Shown here one piece after another: positions 46,939-58,259 of a stretch of DNA of 64,000 nt (positions are counted from its first letter, which is position 1; each line of letters begins with the position of its first letter). Position numbers and translations under genes: made by a program. Origin of the DNA: Acanthacorydalis orientalis (taxonomy: Eukaryota; Arthropoda; Insecta; Megaloptera; Corydalidae); NCBI GenBank assembly GCA_034766995.1, contig CM068322.1:7156589-7220588 (forward strand). The letters run 5' to 3'. The notes beneath the pieces were generated by a model. That model saw nothing but the letters and a program-made list of their open reading frames with translations. It ran no database searches and was not told the origin of the DNA.

Positions 46939-48165
46939 TTAGGTTGGTGCGAAAATAATTGCGGTTCTTATCATTTTGTTTGACGCCGATTTTTCTAATT
47001 ACTGTCATATTTTGTTATAGTCATGTGATACATTACTGTAAGCAATTAAATTATCACTACTGATTTCAGCTTATGTCTACTGTTTTCATTCTATAGTATT
47101 GTGGGATATAAGCTCTTAAATTAGTCATGGAAAAATGCAAATTCGCGTAATTTTGTTGTATGAGTTTAAATTGGGACGTAAAGCAACAGAAACTACTCGA
47201 AATATCACATTTTTTTTTATAAAGAGTCAATTAGTGAATGAACAGCTAAACACTGGTTCCAAAAATTTCGTAATGGAAACAAAATCCTTGATGTTGAGGA
47301 TGATCATGGATGTCCTTCAGCTATAGACAATAATGATTTAGAAACCATTATTGAAGCAGATCCACGTAAAACAACTCGAGAGGTAGCAAAAGATTCCATT
47401 GTTGTTCATTCAACAGTTCGACATATTAGCCTAACTGAAAATACAAAAAAGCTGGATAATTGGGTGCCGTATGATCTAAGTGAACAAAAGCAATTAATCG
47501 CATTGCCATATGTGATAAAAAGTGAATTCTCAACAACAATCGGTGGATTTTCTACGTTCATCAGAGTAGTTGGACCGAGAAGAAATACCAAAATAGTTTC
47601 CTAAACTGAAGGTTCATGAAAATGCGATTATGATCGCCGTTTGTTGGTCGGCAAGTGTTATCATTCACTACAACTTTTTAAATCCTGGTGAAACTGTAAC
47701 AACAGAAAAATATTGTAAGGAAATTGAAAAAATGCATGAATTTGTATCGTTTACTGTCACCATCAATAAATTGAAGAGTACCAATTCTTCTTTATGATAA
47801 CGTCCGACCATACGTCTCACAAATAACTTAAAAAAATTAAATGAACTGTGTTATGAAACATTTCCTCATCCACCTTATTCTCCGGACTTGTCTCCTAAAG
47901 ATTATAATTTTTTTAAACATTTGAGTAATTTCCTACCCGAAAAGGTTTTTAAAGATCAAGCATCAACTCGAAACGCTTTCAATGAATTTGTTAATTCCAG
48001 GACTCCAGATTTCTATCTTGTAGGAATAAACAAACTTGTTTCCCGTTAAGCGAAGTGTGTGTAGGCTAATAGTCTTTATTTTGATTAGTAAATATCATTT
48101 TTAACTGATATATCCGTCTTTATATTCGATACGTAAAAACCGCAATTATTTTTGCATCAACCTAA
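46939..48165 (+). mobile_element. Near full-length cecropia/Hsmar1-type mariner (1227 bp)
   Basis: The ends are near-perfect inverted repeats: TTAGGTTGGTGCGAAAATAA at 46939 and the complement TTAGGTTGATGCAAAAATAA ending at 48165. TA precedes the left end (46937-46938); on the right TC stands where TA is expected. The length is slightly below the ~1.29 kb of the human Hsmar1 element, whose termini are nearly identical in sequence. The copy carries a decayed transposase gene between the ends. Its 5' leader differs from that of the short elements at 50.8-58.3 kb, so it is a cousin and not their direct parent. Confidence 0.93.
47127..48060 (+). pseudogene. Mariner transposase (cecropia/Hsmar1 group), degenerate
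   Basis: ATG at 47127 begins MEKC. After a shift the frame reads QIRVILLYEFKLGRKATETTRNIT (first DNA-binding helices), then KFVMETKSLMLR, IEADPRKTTREVAKDS, HISLTENTKKLDNWVPYDLSE (linker), NRWIFY (where CDEKWI would give the first Asp; here Asn and Arg), AVCWSASVIIHYNFLNPGE, VPILLYDNVRPYVSQIT (second Asp), and HPPYSPDLSPKDYNFFKHL (third Asp, 34 residues on: DD34D). The C-terminal part is FNEFVNSRTPDFYLVGINKLVSR, then TAA where Trp is expected. At least three frameshifts, a loss around the first catalytic block and the premature stop make it inactive. Confidence 0.9.
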
Positions 48166-48169
48166 TCAT

Positions 48170-49135
48170 ATGTCTCAATGTATTTTGAAAATGTAATCAA
48201 ATTCACTTTTACAAATGAATTGTTTACTCACGCCACAAACTATAAAAATGTTCAATAACTGATTATTGACTATTTTTTTATTATGCACATTTTAATGACG
48301 ATTCTATCAGTCTCATATCACAAAAAAATCTGTACCTTATTTATCTATACCTTATTTATTTCTATTTTTTTTCAAGTCTTCAGCAATGATTGAGTTTAAA
48401 AAAAATATCAGGCCGTGCTTGTGAATTCTCACATTCAGATTTCTCCAGTCAAGCGACCTCCTATTTTAATAATAGAACTAGAAAGATAGACTTTTTACTC
48501 CAATATTTACTAGGTATATTCATTGTCCTCCATTAGCATAGCGGTTCTGCAGGCAGATTTTAAAAATAATAATGATTTTTGCCAAGTTTTTGAAAGTTAC
48601 AAAAAGCCTTATGTCTATTAAAACAAATATCTCTTAATGAAGAAACACTTCTTTGAAGTCTTACTTTTTTATTTCAGAGACTTTATAAAAATAAAACGTA
48701 GAAAAATCGTTTTTATTATCGAGGAATATTTAATTGTGTAATTACTTAGATATGCAAATCATTGAAAATGTTCCTTATTTTAAGTTAAATAAATATAAAA
48801 CTTAATAAAATATTTTTTCTATAAGATTTATATGCTCAGATTCATTATAATTACAGAAAAAAAATTTTGTAGGTGTTAAAATAGTTTTCTTGTCTTTGAA
48901 AAGTATTGCCTTTTAATTTAATTTTGTAAAACGACATAAAAGGAAAAATAAATATTATTCAGAGCATTGATTTAGTAGATTGATTGAACGAGAAAGACGT
49001 TAATGTATTAATAATTTTAATTTCAGATTAAATAAAATATTTTCCGTGTATTAAACTGACATTATAAATATTTTAAAACTGTATTTATTCTCTTTAAAAT
49101 AAATCGCCTTTGAAAGCTCCTATTAAATCATATAA
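48170..49135. other. AT-rich spacer, no gene
   Basis: Nothing recognised. Confidence 0.5.
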
Positions 49136-49139
49136 AGTT

Positions 49140-49545
49140 TAACCGATTTTCGCGAAAAATGTAAAACCTACAATACAACGAAATTCGACTTTCCTATAAA
49201 TATTTTAAACGAATCCGTGAATGGAGACAAAACTGTCTCCTGTCAGTAATTTCTGTATTTTAAATACCATTTCCAAATAACAGAAAGGTACTTTAGAACG
49301 GGAGAGAATATAAAAAAAAACAGTTCGCGGTGTAACAATGACGCCCAGTTTATTCAACGAACGACATTAAAAATGCTATTATACGGATAATTAAGTTTTA
49401 TATGACGGTATTATTACATTGAAATATAGGTCGATTTATTAAGAAAGAAATTTCAGCGGGGTGATATTTTTCATTGTAGTTCGCTGCGACGTTCGCGAAT
49501 TAATTAAAGGAACACGGGCTACGCCCTATGTGTACACAGAAAGAA
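49140..49545. promoter_or_regulatory. CpG-bearing island, candidate conserved non-coding element
   Basis: Contains TTTTCGCGAAAA (49149-49160, self-complementary), an 8-base inverted pair GGAGACAA...CTGTCTCC (49222-49242), GTTCGCGGTG, TCGCTGCGACGTTCGCGAAT followed by TAATTAAAGG, and ACACGGGCTACGCCC. No reading frame. Enhancer-like by composition only. Confidence 0.4.
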
Positions 49546-49549
49546 ATGT

Positions 49550-50810
49550 ATTGTTTTTTTCACATCTTTTTTTGTATTATTGGTTTCTTCAACGGTACAC
49601 CTGGTGGTTTTAAATACAGTAACATGAAATAAGTAATTATGATCTCATGCAGCTTTTAAATCACGTACATATTTTGGTAAAAACTTCATTATTAATAACT
49701 ATTTATAAAGTTTAATATTTTTACTACATCAGAAATCAGATAATGTAATTAGTCATTTTTCTATAATATAAAAATAACGTTTGAATTATATTAACATTAA
49801 CTTAATTATTTAAAGCTAACTATTAGATATTTCATTTTTCTTTTTGTTCAAGTTATAAATTTCATTAGACAAAAAAATAAAATTTAACATTTCACTTTAG
49901 AAATTTCAGCTTATTTTATTATAAATAAAAACGAATCTATCTCAGGTTTAACATTCTTTTTTTGCAAATAAATCATCTACGAGTAATAGTAAAAAGTAAT
50001 ATAAAATAATTATGAGAAATATAAATTCACTATTTGAAAACAAAATAATCTGATTGATACAAAACTTAAGATTATCTATAGTCACCAAAGATTACTAAAA
50101 TATCTTATAACAAATAGTTAAAAAGTTGTAAAAAAAGAAATAAAACAACGTGTGAAATGTTCTACTGTATTCAGTAGTTATCTTTTTGTTTATCGCATAT
50201 AAATTCCTTGATTTTTTTTATTATGATTCATTCTCACATTTTTTTATGTTATGAAAACTATAAGTCTTCGTCTTTCTTGAAATTATTTCGAGTGGAATAT
50301 GTACTTTATTGATGGTAATTGATGCTGAAGATTCTACCTGATATTTTTCAAGCAAGTACATAGGCAATTATGTCACCAATAGAATTGTGTTAGTTTATAA
50401 TATTTCAGATCTCCTCTTCAATCATTAGGATATCAAGTACTTTTTCTGTTCTTTCATAAAACCTTTGAGAGATAAAACTTTCTTACTACTGTCTAAAGTG
50501 TTAAAGTAAAGATTTCACACTTGCCATTCATGTCATGTACAAGGTATGCTTTGCATTGGTCCCTCTATTCTATCCATTCCTCAATATAGGTCTATCATTG
50601 CAGTTATATTTATTTCCAAAATAAATGATTTTCTCAAACTAAATTGTCCTTAAAGTATGCAAAATGATTTCTGTGTACACTGATGTATTGAGAATCATGG
50701 TATATCCATCTTAATATGCATAATCAGCAATCATAAATAATGAATAATTAATTTTCGAACATTTTAATCAAAAAAATATAGTTTTCAGTTTCAGAAAAAC
50801 CCATTTATGA
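49550..50810. other. AT-rich intergenic DNA
   Basis: 50200-50640 is more complex than the rest but matches nothing I recognise on either strand. Confidence 0.4.
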
Positions 50811-50815
50811 AACTA

Positions 50816-51377
50816 TTGGGTTGGTAGGAAAATAATTACGGTTTATTCACCTATTTGTCAAGCTTTTTTAATTTTTTTTCTTGTTTTAAGTGGTCTATAA
50901 CTGTTGGATAACTAACATCTAACATTAGGTGGAGCTCGCGAATTGTTATACATGGTTCTGATTCAACTAACATCTTCAGTTGGTCGTTATGAACTGAAGA
51001 AGGATCTCCGCGACCTTTTTCATCTTCAAGGTTTTCGTCCCCAATACGAAATTTTTTGAACTTCTGTTGGACCGTACATTCTTTAATAGTACCCACACCA
51101 AAAGCATTGTTGAGTTTACGAACAATTTCTACTGGTTTACCACCTATTTTGAACTCATACAAAAAATGCTGACATTTTCTTCTTTTCCATCTTTGATTCA
51201 GTAGCCCAATTTAAAGCACAATTAATAATAAAACCGAAGTCGTTGTTACCATAATGCAGAACGGAAAATGCACTTTAAAATAGTATTAACATGAACACGA
51301 CGAAACGACGCTTTCATTGAAAAAGTAAGTCTAGAATTCAGAAAACAAAAACAGCAATTGTTTTCCTACCAACCTAA
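50816..51377 (-). mobile_element. Short mariner (562 bp), copy 2 of the N-terminal-only family
   Basis: TTGGGTTGGTAGGAAAATAA at 50816 and the complement TTAGGTTGGTAGGAAAACAA at 51377 form the inverted termini. TA lies on both sides (50814-50815, 51378-51379). The best preserved of the four copies, it contains one long open frame for the DNA-binding half of the transposase and nothing of the catalytic domain. Confidence 0.93.
50851..51190 (-). pseudogene. Transposase N-terminal (DNA-binding) domain with a 103-codon open frame
   Basis: The complement of 50851-51162 is open for 103 codons: YEFKIGGKPVEIVRKLNNAFG, GTIKECTVQQKFKKFRIGDENLEDEKGRGDPS, VHNDQLKMLVESEPCITIRELHLMLDV, SYPTVIDHLKQEKKLKKLDK, stop. 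It covers both helix-turn-helix units of a cecropia-type mariner transposase and ends at the inter-domain linker. The family's ATG (MEKK, near 51190) lies upstream in another frame, separated by a small indel, and the open frame itself begins at a TTG. As it stands a full-length product would need a frameshift or an internal start. If expressed it would bind the termini without cutting, like a dominant repressor; that is an inference. Confidence 0.8.
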
Positions 51378-51379
51378 TA

Positions 51380-51850
51380 TAATTTAATTTTAAAATTCAA
51401 TTATTTTCTCTTGAAACCATTTCATATATAATATCTTTCGATGTTATTTTAATATCTTGATCGTTACTTATATTAATTGATAAACTGATTATCAGTTAGT
51501 AACAAAAATCCTGATTTATTCTGAATATCACAAATCAATTGAAAACTTCCATTAGTGTTTTTAAGAAAAACGTTTAACACACTCTTATTCGTTTTAAAAA
51601 AGTTCTTTTATTTTTTTATTACATTATTAGTATTTTTAGTTTTAGATCATATTCATGTTTCTTTAATACGAAATCTTCTTTGTACTTATTATACGGCAAA
51701 ACCTAGTAGTTATGATACAGTGAAAGTCGGGTAATTGAGATTGTTTAGTAAAATATAAGATTTTAAATTTTAGATTTTAAATTTATATTTATGATTCAGT
51801 CATTTCGATCGATTTTAGAATAGCTTTGAGCTGGTTGATTTTTTATTGGA
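51380..51850. other. AT-rich spacer, no gene
   Basis: Nothing recognised. Confidence 0.5.
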
Positions 51851-51856
51851 GTTTTA

Positions 51857-52052
51857 GGTCGCTTCGATAGTTAAGGTCTTTAACTCCCGAACACAAATAC
51901 AATTCTAAAACATACCCCGTTTGTGCACTTGCGTTCGAACCACCTTTTAATACAAACACAAAAAGTATGAATGCTAAACATTATAAAAAAGGTTCAGTAA
52001 AAACAAAATTACTCTCAGAGAGAGATAAAAAACACATAAAAGAACTGGACTG
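51857..52052 (+). mobile_element. LTR-retrotransposon leader fragment, second copy
   Basis: Aligns in inverse orientation with 39110-39297: GGTCGCTTCGATAG...CCCGAACAC, then AAACATACCCCGTT, CCACCTTTTAAT, AAACATTATAAAAAA and ATTACTCTCAGAGAGAGATA. The primer-site core survives only as CTCCCGAACAC; the TGGCG part has mutated. About 196 bp, no coding part. Confidence 0.7.
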
Positions 52053-52054
52053 AT

Positions 52055-53300
52055 TTTCTTATAATAATCAAATAACATTACAGTATAATTTATGGTCGAA
52101 AAATAGAAAAGTTGTACTAAGAATGCGTTTATTGTTTCTTAATCTATTATGCTTCAATTTTTCTACATGAAAAAACTCCAACTTATTTTCTTCTTGTACT
52201 TCACTGATTAAGTACAAGATTTTATAATAGGAAAATAATATTTAAAAAATATTTATCAAATAATTAAAAAAAGTAATTTTATTTTGTTGAGTTATTAGAA
52301 ATGGTAATAATAATTGATAGATTTAGATAATGGTCCTGATTTTCTTTATTCTCTTGGATCATTTAAGATTTTTTTAGCACTATCAGTTTCAACTCATATC
52401 CTGTTACAGGTTGTACATAACTTATGTATCTCATATATATATTTTAATATGGCGCACGTATTGAAATTTGTAATGAAAAACAGAAGCTTAAGTGATCCAA
52501 AAGGATAAACACATCTACGGAGTTACAAATAAAAATATAATTATAATATAATACGGGCATTGTGACTATATTCACTTTCAGAAAATATTTTTTTTCGCGC
52601 CCCACAAACCCTACATTTTTTTCTAATTAAAAATATTCAATAATTGATTATCCATCATGTTAGAATAAATTTCAGAAACATATTTTTAAATGAAATAGCC
52701 TGTAAATACATTGTGTCATGTATGAGGTAAAACATTGTTTTATTTAAAAATTCTCTCGCGATATTTTAATAATACGGACTTGAAATAATACGGTGCGTAC
52801 ATTAAATGACCTTTATTCGTTTCTAGAAATAACTAATCAAAATGACAGTCTTTTTTTACACTAATAATACTAAATATTCATAAATAATTTTATAAAATTA
52901 TAGCTATTAAATTATGTATTATCAACAGATCCTATATTTATTCTCAACTGCAACAAAAATTGATTTATTATATTCTGCTCATACATTCTCAATATGTAAA
53001 TATCCATGCTATTCAATATATTGCGTTTTAAAAAATTAGACACAGTTTAATATTTACCTATGCATTATTCAATGACAAAAAATACACGTTATTAGTTTTA
53101 TTTGGGAAATATTATATATTATATATCAATTATATTTATCACAGATTTTTCCTTCCTGCAGAATAATTTTCATTTTAATTAAAACTTTTTTCCACACCAC
53201 GTTTATTTAATTCTAATTTTATTTTATTTAGCGCGTGCTCGTATTCCAACTTTTACATTAGCCGTCTCAAAAGAAAATAACAATCAATCAATCGGTACAA
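52055..53300. other. AT-rich intergenic DNA
   Basis: Nothing recognised. Confidence 0.5.
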
Positions 53301-53308
53301 ACAAACAA

Positions 53309-53310
<2 letters not shown>

Positions 53311-53345
<35 letters not shown>
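53311..53345. repeat. (TA)n microsatellite
   Basis: About 17 TA units, preceded by CAATCAATCAATC and ACAAACAAACAAA runs. Confidence 0.94.
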
Positions 53346-53351
<6 letters not shown>

Positions 53352-53419
53352 ACCCGTGCAAAAGTATATGTATAAACAGCAAATACGATTTTAATCAAAA
53401 TCGAACTGTCACAGTGAGT

Positions 53420-53800
53420 CGACAACTCAAATAAAACTCAATATAATTCACGACCACTTCGGTCGTAACCGATCTCGCCGGAAATAAAAATACGCAGTTT
53501 TTCATTCCGGTGAAGAAAAAAAAGTTTATACGAGAAGTTAGTGAACGAGACGCAACGGTACGGAGGTCACTTAAATAGACATATTTTACAGAAGGAAGAG
53601 GGTAAAGGTGAGGTGGAAAAAACGATACTCGGCCTGTCTCTCATTTGTGAGCGTTTATATTATTTCTGTTAGAGAAGTTTATTACATGTCTCTGTGAAAT
53701 TTTATTATCGGACGCGTGCCACCGTCCCGACTTGCGTTCCGTCGTCGACGTTTTGTTCGATCTATTTATATTTTCAGTTATGCTTTTATTATCTATCGGA
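53420..53800. promoter_or_regulatory. CpG-rich island, candidate conserved non-coding element
   Basis: CGACCACTTCGGTCG stem (53452-53466), GATCTCGCCGG, GAGACGCAACGGTACGG, ATCGGACGCGTGCCACCG and GTTCCGTCGTCGACGTTTTG. A GGTGAGGTGGAAA splice-donor-like string lies near 53606. No reading frame of note. It sits just downstream of a (TA)n tract, like the 15.05, 25.79 and 32.34 kb islands. Confidence 0.42.
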
Positions 53801-53809
53801 TGTACGTGA

Positions 53810-54480
53810 AAATTTTATTCTTTTAAAATAAAATTAAAGTATCTTTTTTTTTATATACATGCAGTACTACTATTAGAAATTCATTTTCTTTTCATTCATA
53901 GTATCTTTTTATATAACGTTAACGATACAATCTTTCTATTGATTCTTTTATAAAGTTACTTTATTTTTCTGAAATTAATGACATCGTGCCAAAATTAACC
54001 CGACTTGACATTATTCCATAGAAAAAAAGCAGCAAAGAGGTGTGTCATTCTCATTAATGAAATATTGTACTTTTTTAAAAGTAAAGTAATTACTTTGAAA
54101 GGCAGATTTATGCTGATAAAAACGTATTAGAATTTTTATCATATTGTTCATATTTAATGCAGTGTTTACATCGTTTAAATTATATGCTCGTTTTCGTTCA
54201 TTTAAAATTTTATTGAATTTAATCACAAAATTTAATGTGACTTGTATTTGACCATTTTTATTTCATATACATGTTTTTTATATTATTTTTAAATCTATTT
54301 CACTTTAATATATCCATTATTCTCGTTTTATGAGCAAGAATGTTTATAATAAATTAGTTTTGGTAGTGAAGAATATTTCAGAATATTTTCTATATTTTTT
54401 TCATACTCACAGTACAATATTACACTATATTTATCTTGAAACGTCGCATGTCAATAATTGTAAATGTGATATATTATAGA
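53810..54480. other. AT-rich spacer, no gene
   Basis: The 71-codon minus frame (54011-54226) has no recognisable features. Confidence 0.5.
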
Positions 54481-54481
54481 T

Positions 54482-54640
54482 CAGTGATCTTCAAACTGTG
54501 TTGACTCACGGAACCCTTAAGATTATATTTTTTTATGGAACCTCTACCATTCCCAGAAAACTTAAGAGGCGTACCTCACATGTTTTGAAAATCAGTCATC
54601 TTCCATAACCAAATTTTATTATTTATATCTGATTGAGTGG
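54482..54640. mobile_element. hAT-type terminal fragment
   Basis: CAGTGATCTTCAAACTGTGT followed by TTGACTCACGGAACCCTTAAG is the pattern of many hAT termini (CAGTGGTTCTCAAACTGTG...CGGAACCCTTAGG). No second terminus or coding sequence is visible, so this is a solitary end. It is a different hAT family from the 3' end at 16.3 kb, whose terminus reads CTCAACC rather than TCAAACTG. Confidence 0.65.
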
Positions 54641-55040
54641 GGTTGTAATGTGTAGTCATAAATACAGTTCCACTGCATAATAATCGATAATAATAGGTGT
54701 TTATAGAAATAAAGGAATAATTATAAATTAACTATTTAAAAATTTTAACTTTTTGGGTTATTTTTTCGAAAATTCTTTCGAATTTTGACAATTAATTTTA
54801 CTGAAAATTCGTAAAAATACGTAACCTATACTACATGATAAAAACTATTATTTTATGTTAAGATGTCTAAAATAAAAATTCCGGCCCTTGTGTTATTACT
54901 AAATCAATGAATAAAATATAATAGAAGTAGTTAACTAATGAAGTAAATGAATTTATTCACAGTCAAAACGCTGTTTCTTTTTAACAGTAAATAGAATGTA
55001 TTTCTATTCAAAATTGTAGAATTTTCTTCCTCTCTCACAC

Positions 55041-55093
55041 TATCTTTCTTTCTCTCTCTCTCTCTTCTCTATATGTATGTATATATATACACA

Positions 55094-55132
<39 letters not shown>

Positions 55133-55141
55133 ATGTATGTA
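55041..55141. repeat. (CT)n-(TA)n-(GTAT)n compound microsatellite
   Basis: TCTTTCTTTCTCTCTC, then ATATGTATGTATATATATAC, a pure AT run (about 55100-55128) and GTATGTATGTATG. Confidence 0.92.
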
Positions 55142-55144
55142 TGG

Positions 55145-55940
55145 ATTAGCGTTCTGTTTGATCGTCTAAAGAAATGATCTTATCTTTCTGTAAAAATAAA
55201 GATTTAGTTCCATATAAAACGATAAGATGAAATGCAATCCCATTGCATAACGGCCGCTTTACACATTCTAAAAGAGCAAGCTAATTGCAGAATCGCATAT
55301 ATTTTAGTGAAAATAGAACATAAATAAATATGAATATATCATTAAGTCAGTGTAATATAATACAGAACGTATAAAAGAGTCAGCTTTATAAAAGTATAAT
55401 TAATTTACTTAAATAATAAACACTTACTTATATAAACACTAACGTTGATTTTATTGCCAGTTCTCTTTTAATGATTATTGTTATTAACACGTTTGTCTGA
55501 TAAGCTATGAATATGATATGTAATGTTAACTAGTGTTTTTCAGTCCAGTCATGCTATTACTATCAACACAATTACTAAGTTTTTCATTAAAGTTAACAAC
55601 ATAATTATTTTCTGCTTTCAGAAATGCTTGTTATTATTTTCACTATTATTATCTCCGTATTTCTAATTTAAAACGATAAGAGTACAGATAATAATAAAAG
55701 CTTACTTTATTTCTTCTTTTAATAACTCTCTTACTGTTATCATTCTCTTCTCTATTATGACTTAAAATAAAAAACAGAACCATAGAAACATCTATATAAT
55801 GGATATAAGTGTAACACACTACAAGAAGAAATATCAGTACAAGAACAATAGAAATTGTCAGATGCAAGATAATAAATGTAAATAATTTTAGAACAAAAGT
55901 TAGTAAATAATTTTGTTTTAAAATAATTCTTTAAATATTT
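55145..55940. other. AT-rich spacer, no gene
   Basis: A 72-codon minus frame (55649-55867) has a hydrophobic N-terminal stretch but no known domain and is AT-driven. Confidence 0.45.
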
Positions 55941-55944
55941 TTTA

Positions 55945-56499
55945 TTGGGTTGTTTGAAAAATAATTGCGGTTTATGACTTTGAAATTCATATACGTTATT
56001 CTCTTTTTGATTTTCCTGTTTTAAGTGGACCAGAAATGTTGGACAACTAACGAATAACTTTTGTGCAAGTTCTCGAGTGGTTCTGATTCAACAAACGCCT
56101 TCAGTTGGTCATTATGAACTGAAGAAGGACACCCGCGACTCTCATCTTCAAGGCTCTCGTCCTCGCCATGAAATTTTTAGAACCACCATACGTTTCTTAA
56201 CAGTATCTACACCAAAAGTATCGTTTAGTTCATGAGCAGTTTTTGTTACTTTATCGTCCGTTTTGAACTCATACTTGTATAAAAAATTGCTCTTATTTGC
56301 TCCTTTTCCATCTTTAATTCAATAGCTCAATTTGAAACAAAATTAATAATGAAACTAAAGTCGATGTTACAAAAATAGAAATCAAACAATGCGTTTTGAA
56401 ATGATATTAACATGTAAACAATGAAATGACACTTTCATTGAAAAAATTAAGATTAGAATTCAGAAAACCATAATCGCAATTACTTTCCTACGAACCTAA
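55945..56499 (-). mobile_element. Short mariner (555 bp), copy 3 of the N-terminal-only family
   Basis: TTGGGTTGTTTGAAAAATAA at 55945 and the complement TTAGGTTCGTAGGAAAGTAA at 56499 are the termini. TA flanks both ends (55943-55944, 56500-56501). The coding remnant on the complement covers the DNA-binding domain. After the DHLK-equivalent it passes into the same 3' tail as copy 4 (AAAATCAAAAAGAGAATAAC, then ATGAATTTCAAAGTCATAAA). Confidence 0.92.
56010..56315 (-). pseudogene. N-terminal mariner transposase fragment in copy 3
   Basis: Frameshifted reading of the DNA-binding half on the complement: MEKEQIRAIF-like start, YKYEFKTDDKVTKTAHELNDTFGVDTVKKRM, NFMARTRALKMRVAGVLLQ and a final VRCPTFLVHLK-like helix. 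More decayed than copy 2, with several frameshifts. No catalytic residues. Confidence 0.75.
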
Positions 56500-56689
56500 T
56501 ATAAAACTACATGTAATATTGGTTAGAAGACTTGGGATTTAAAGTTCACTTGTATTTTCAAATATATAGGATTTTATACATAATTCTGTAAAAATCGATT
56601 TCTTTAATATTGTCTCTCTGAAATATTTTCACATTAAATTCTATAAAAGTACCAAAAACAATAAAACATATTTTTTAGATAAATAAAAA

Positions 56690-57260
56690 CGTTAATTCAC
56701 CCATGAGGAAAAATCATCGACCAACATGTAAGATAATTGCTGGAAAAACATTCGCTAATTAGCGGGCGGATAGAAAAAAATTCGAGCGAAAGAAAAAAAC
56801 CAACGATAATTAGCGGTGGTCGGTTTTAGCTGTAACTGACGTCGGACGACGTGGGGTTCAGTCGACATCATAAGTTTCAGTCGACAAACAACTTCACCAT
56901 TAAAATCGGCAAATAATCCGGGACTTTAGTCACTTATCTCTCGATTCTTGGCACGAATTTTATCCGGGTCATCGGATCACTCGGAAAAGTTGTTTCCGCG
57001 ACTCGTGTATACGATTTAATATAAATATACACGAATATGTGCAAGGAAATGAGTACGAGCGGGATGGAAATATGCATAGAGAAATACTTTTAGTGCGTTT
57101 GGATTGTAATAAAGGATGAGGGGAAGGAAAAAACATATACCGGATCACAAAAAGCGATCAAAAAGTATAGGAGGAATGGAACTGTTTGCGTACGATTATT
57201 TCCGTAAGCTCTCTTATCGTGCGATCCAATAAGTAGAATAAAACCTACAAGAGTTTATTA
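56690..57260. promoter_or_regulatory. CpG-rich island with duplicated TAATTAGCGG sites
   Basis: CTAATTAGCGGG (56755-56766) and ATAATTAGCGG (56807-56817) are two near-identical homeodomain-type sites 52 bp apart. They are followed by ACTGACGTCGGACGACGTGG (CRE-like TGACGTC), GGGTTCAGTCGACATC and GTTTCAGTCGACAAAC (repeated CAGTCGACA), and ATCCGGGTCATCGGATCACTCGG. A 570-bp non-coding island between mariner copies 3 and 4. Regulatory function inferred. Confidence 0.48.
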
Positions 57261-57264
57261 CAAA

Positions 57265-57675
57265 TTGTAAATATTAGAACATCGAGTATTCGTGCCTTTT
57301 CTTTTCAGTATGTGCACCGTTAAAGATTCTTGAAATTTTTTCGCATTTTTATTAATAATTACTGGTGAAAACTTTTTGATGTAATTATACTTTTCATTAA
57401 ATATTTTTCTCTACAATGTTTTCATCGATAAAGTTAACCCTTATTTCAATTTTCGTTTCATATAATAATTTTTCAAGAGCATAAGGCCATATATAGTATT
57501 CTATTTTGTTTATTTTTACATAACAAAGCAATAAAATAAATATTTTTCTATAAAATATATTTCTAAATATAATAAATGATAGTAATATAGCAAAAATCGA
57601 AAAAATAGAAAATAAGATATTTTAAAAATAATTTTATTTCACCTAAATATTATAACAACATACCTGTATCATATG
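57265..57675. other. AT-rich spacer, no gene
   Basis: Nothing recognised. Confidence 0.5.
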
Positions 57676-57677
57676 TA

Positions 57678-58254
57678 TTAATTTGTTAGAAAAATAATTA
57701 TGGTTTTTGTTTTCTGAATTCTAACCTTAATTTTTTTTAAATGGGTGTCATTTTATCGTGTTCATGTCAATATCATTTTAAAGTGCATTTTCGATCTATA
57801 TTTTGGTAACATGGACTTTGTTATTATCGATATTATTCTTAATTTTGCTTCAAATTGGGCTATTGAATTAAAGATTGAAAAGAATCAAATAAAAACAATT
57901 TTTGTATGAATTGAAACAGCTGGTAAAGTAGCAGAAACTGCTTGTAAAGTAAATAATGCTTTTGGTGTGGGTACTGTTAAGAAAAGTACGGTATAATGTT
58001 AGTTCCAAAAATTTCGTGCTAGGGACGAGAACCCTGAAGATAAAGAAGGTCGCGGGCGTCCTTCTTCAGTTCATAACGATAAACTGAAGACGTTAGTTGA
58101 ATCAGAATCACGTACAATTCGAGAGTTGCATAAAAGTTATGCGTTACTTGTCCAACAGTTCTGGACCACTTAAAACAGCTAGGAAAATGAAAAAAGAGAG
58201 AAATGTATATCAATTTGAAGATCATAAAACGAAATTATTTTCTTACCAATCTAA
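57678..58254 (+). mobile_element. Short mariner (577 bp), copy 4 of the N-terminal-only family
   Basis: TTAATTTGTTAGAAAAATAA at 57678 and the complement TTAGATTGGTAAGAAAATAA at 58254 are the termini, with TA on both sides (57676-57677, 58255-58256). It is the only copy of the four in plus orientation. Its 5' leader (GTTTTCTGAATTCTAACCTT, then TTCATGTCAATATCATTTTAAAG) matches copies 1-3, showing common descent from one deleted master. Confidence 0.92.
57870..58175 (+). pseudogene. N-terminal mariner transposase fragment in copy 4
   Basis: Shifted frames read a QIKTIFVY/YELKQLVK-like start, AETACKVNNAFGVGTVKKSTV, stop, KNFVLGTRTLKIKKVAGVLLQFITIN.RR, and VVESESRTIRELHKS... then VQQFWTT. It is the DNA-binding half only, followed directly by the 3' terminal region. 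A 68-codon minus frame (58019-58225) is its shadow. Confidence 0.78.
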
Positions 58255-58259
58255 TATAA

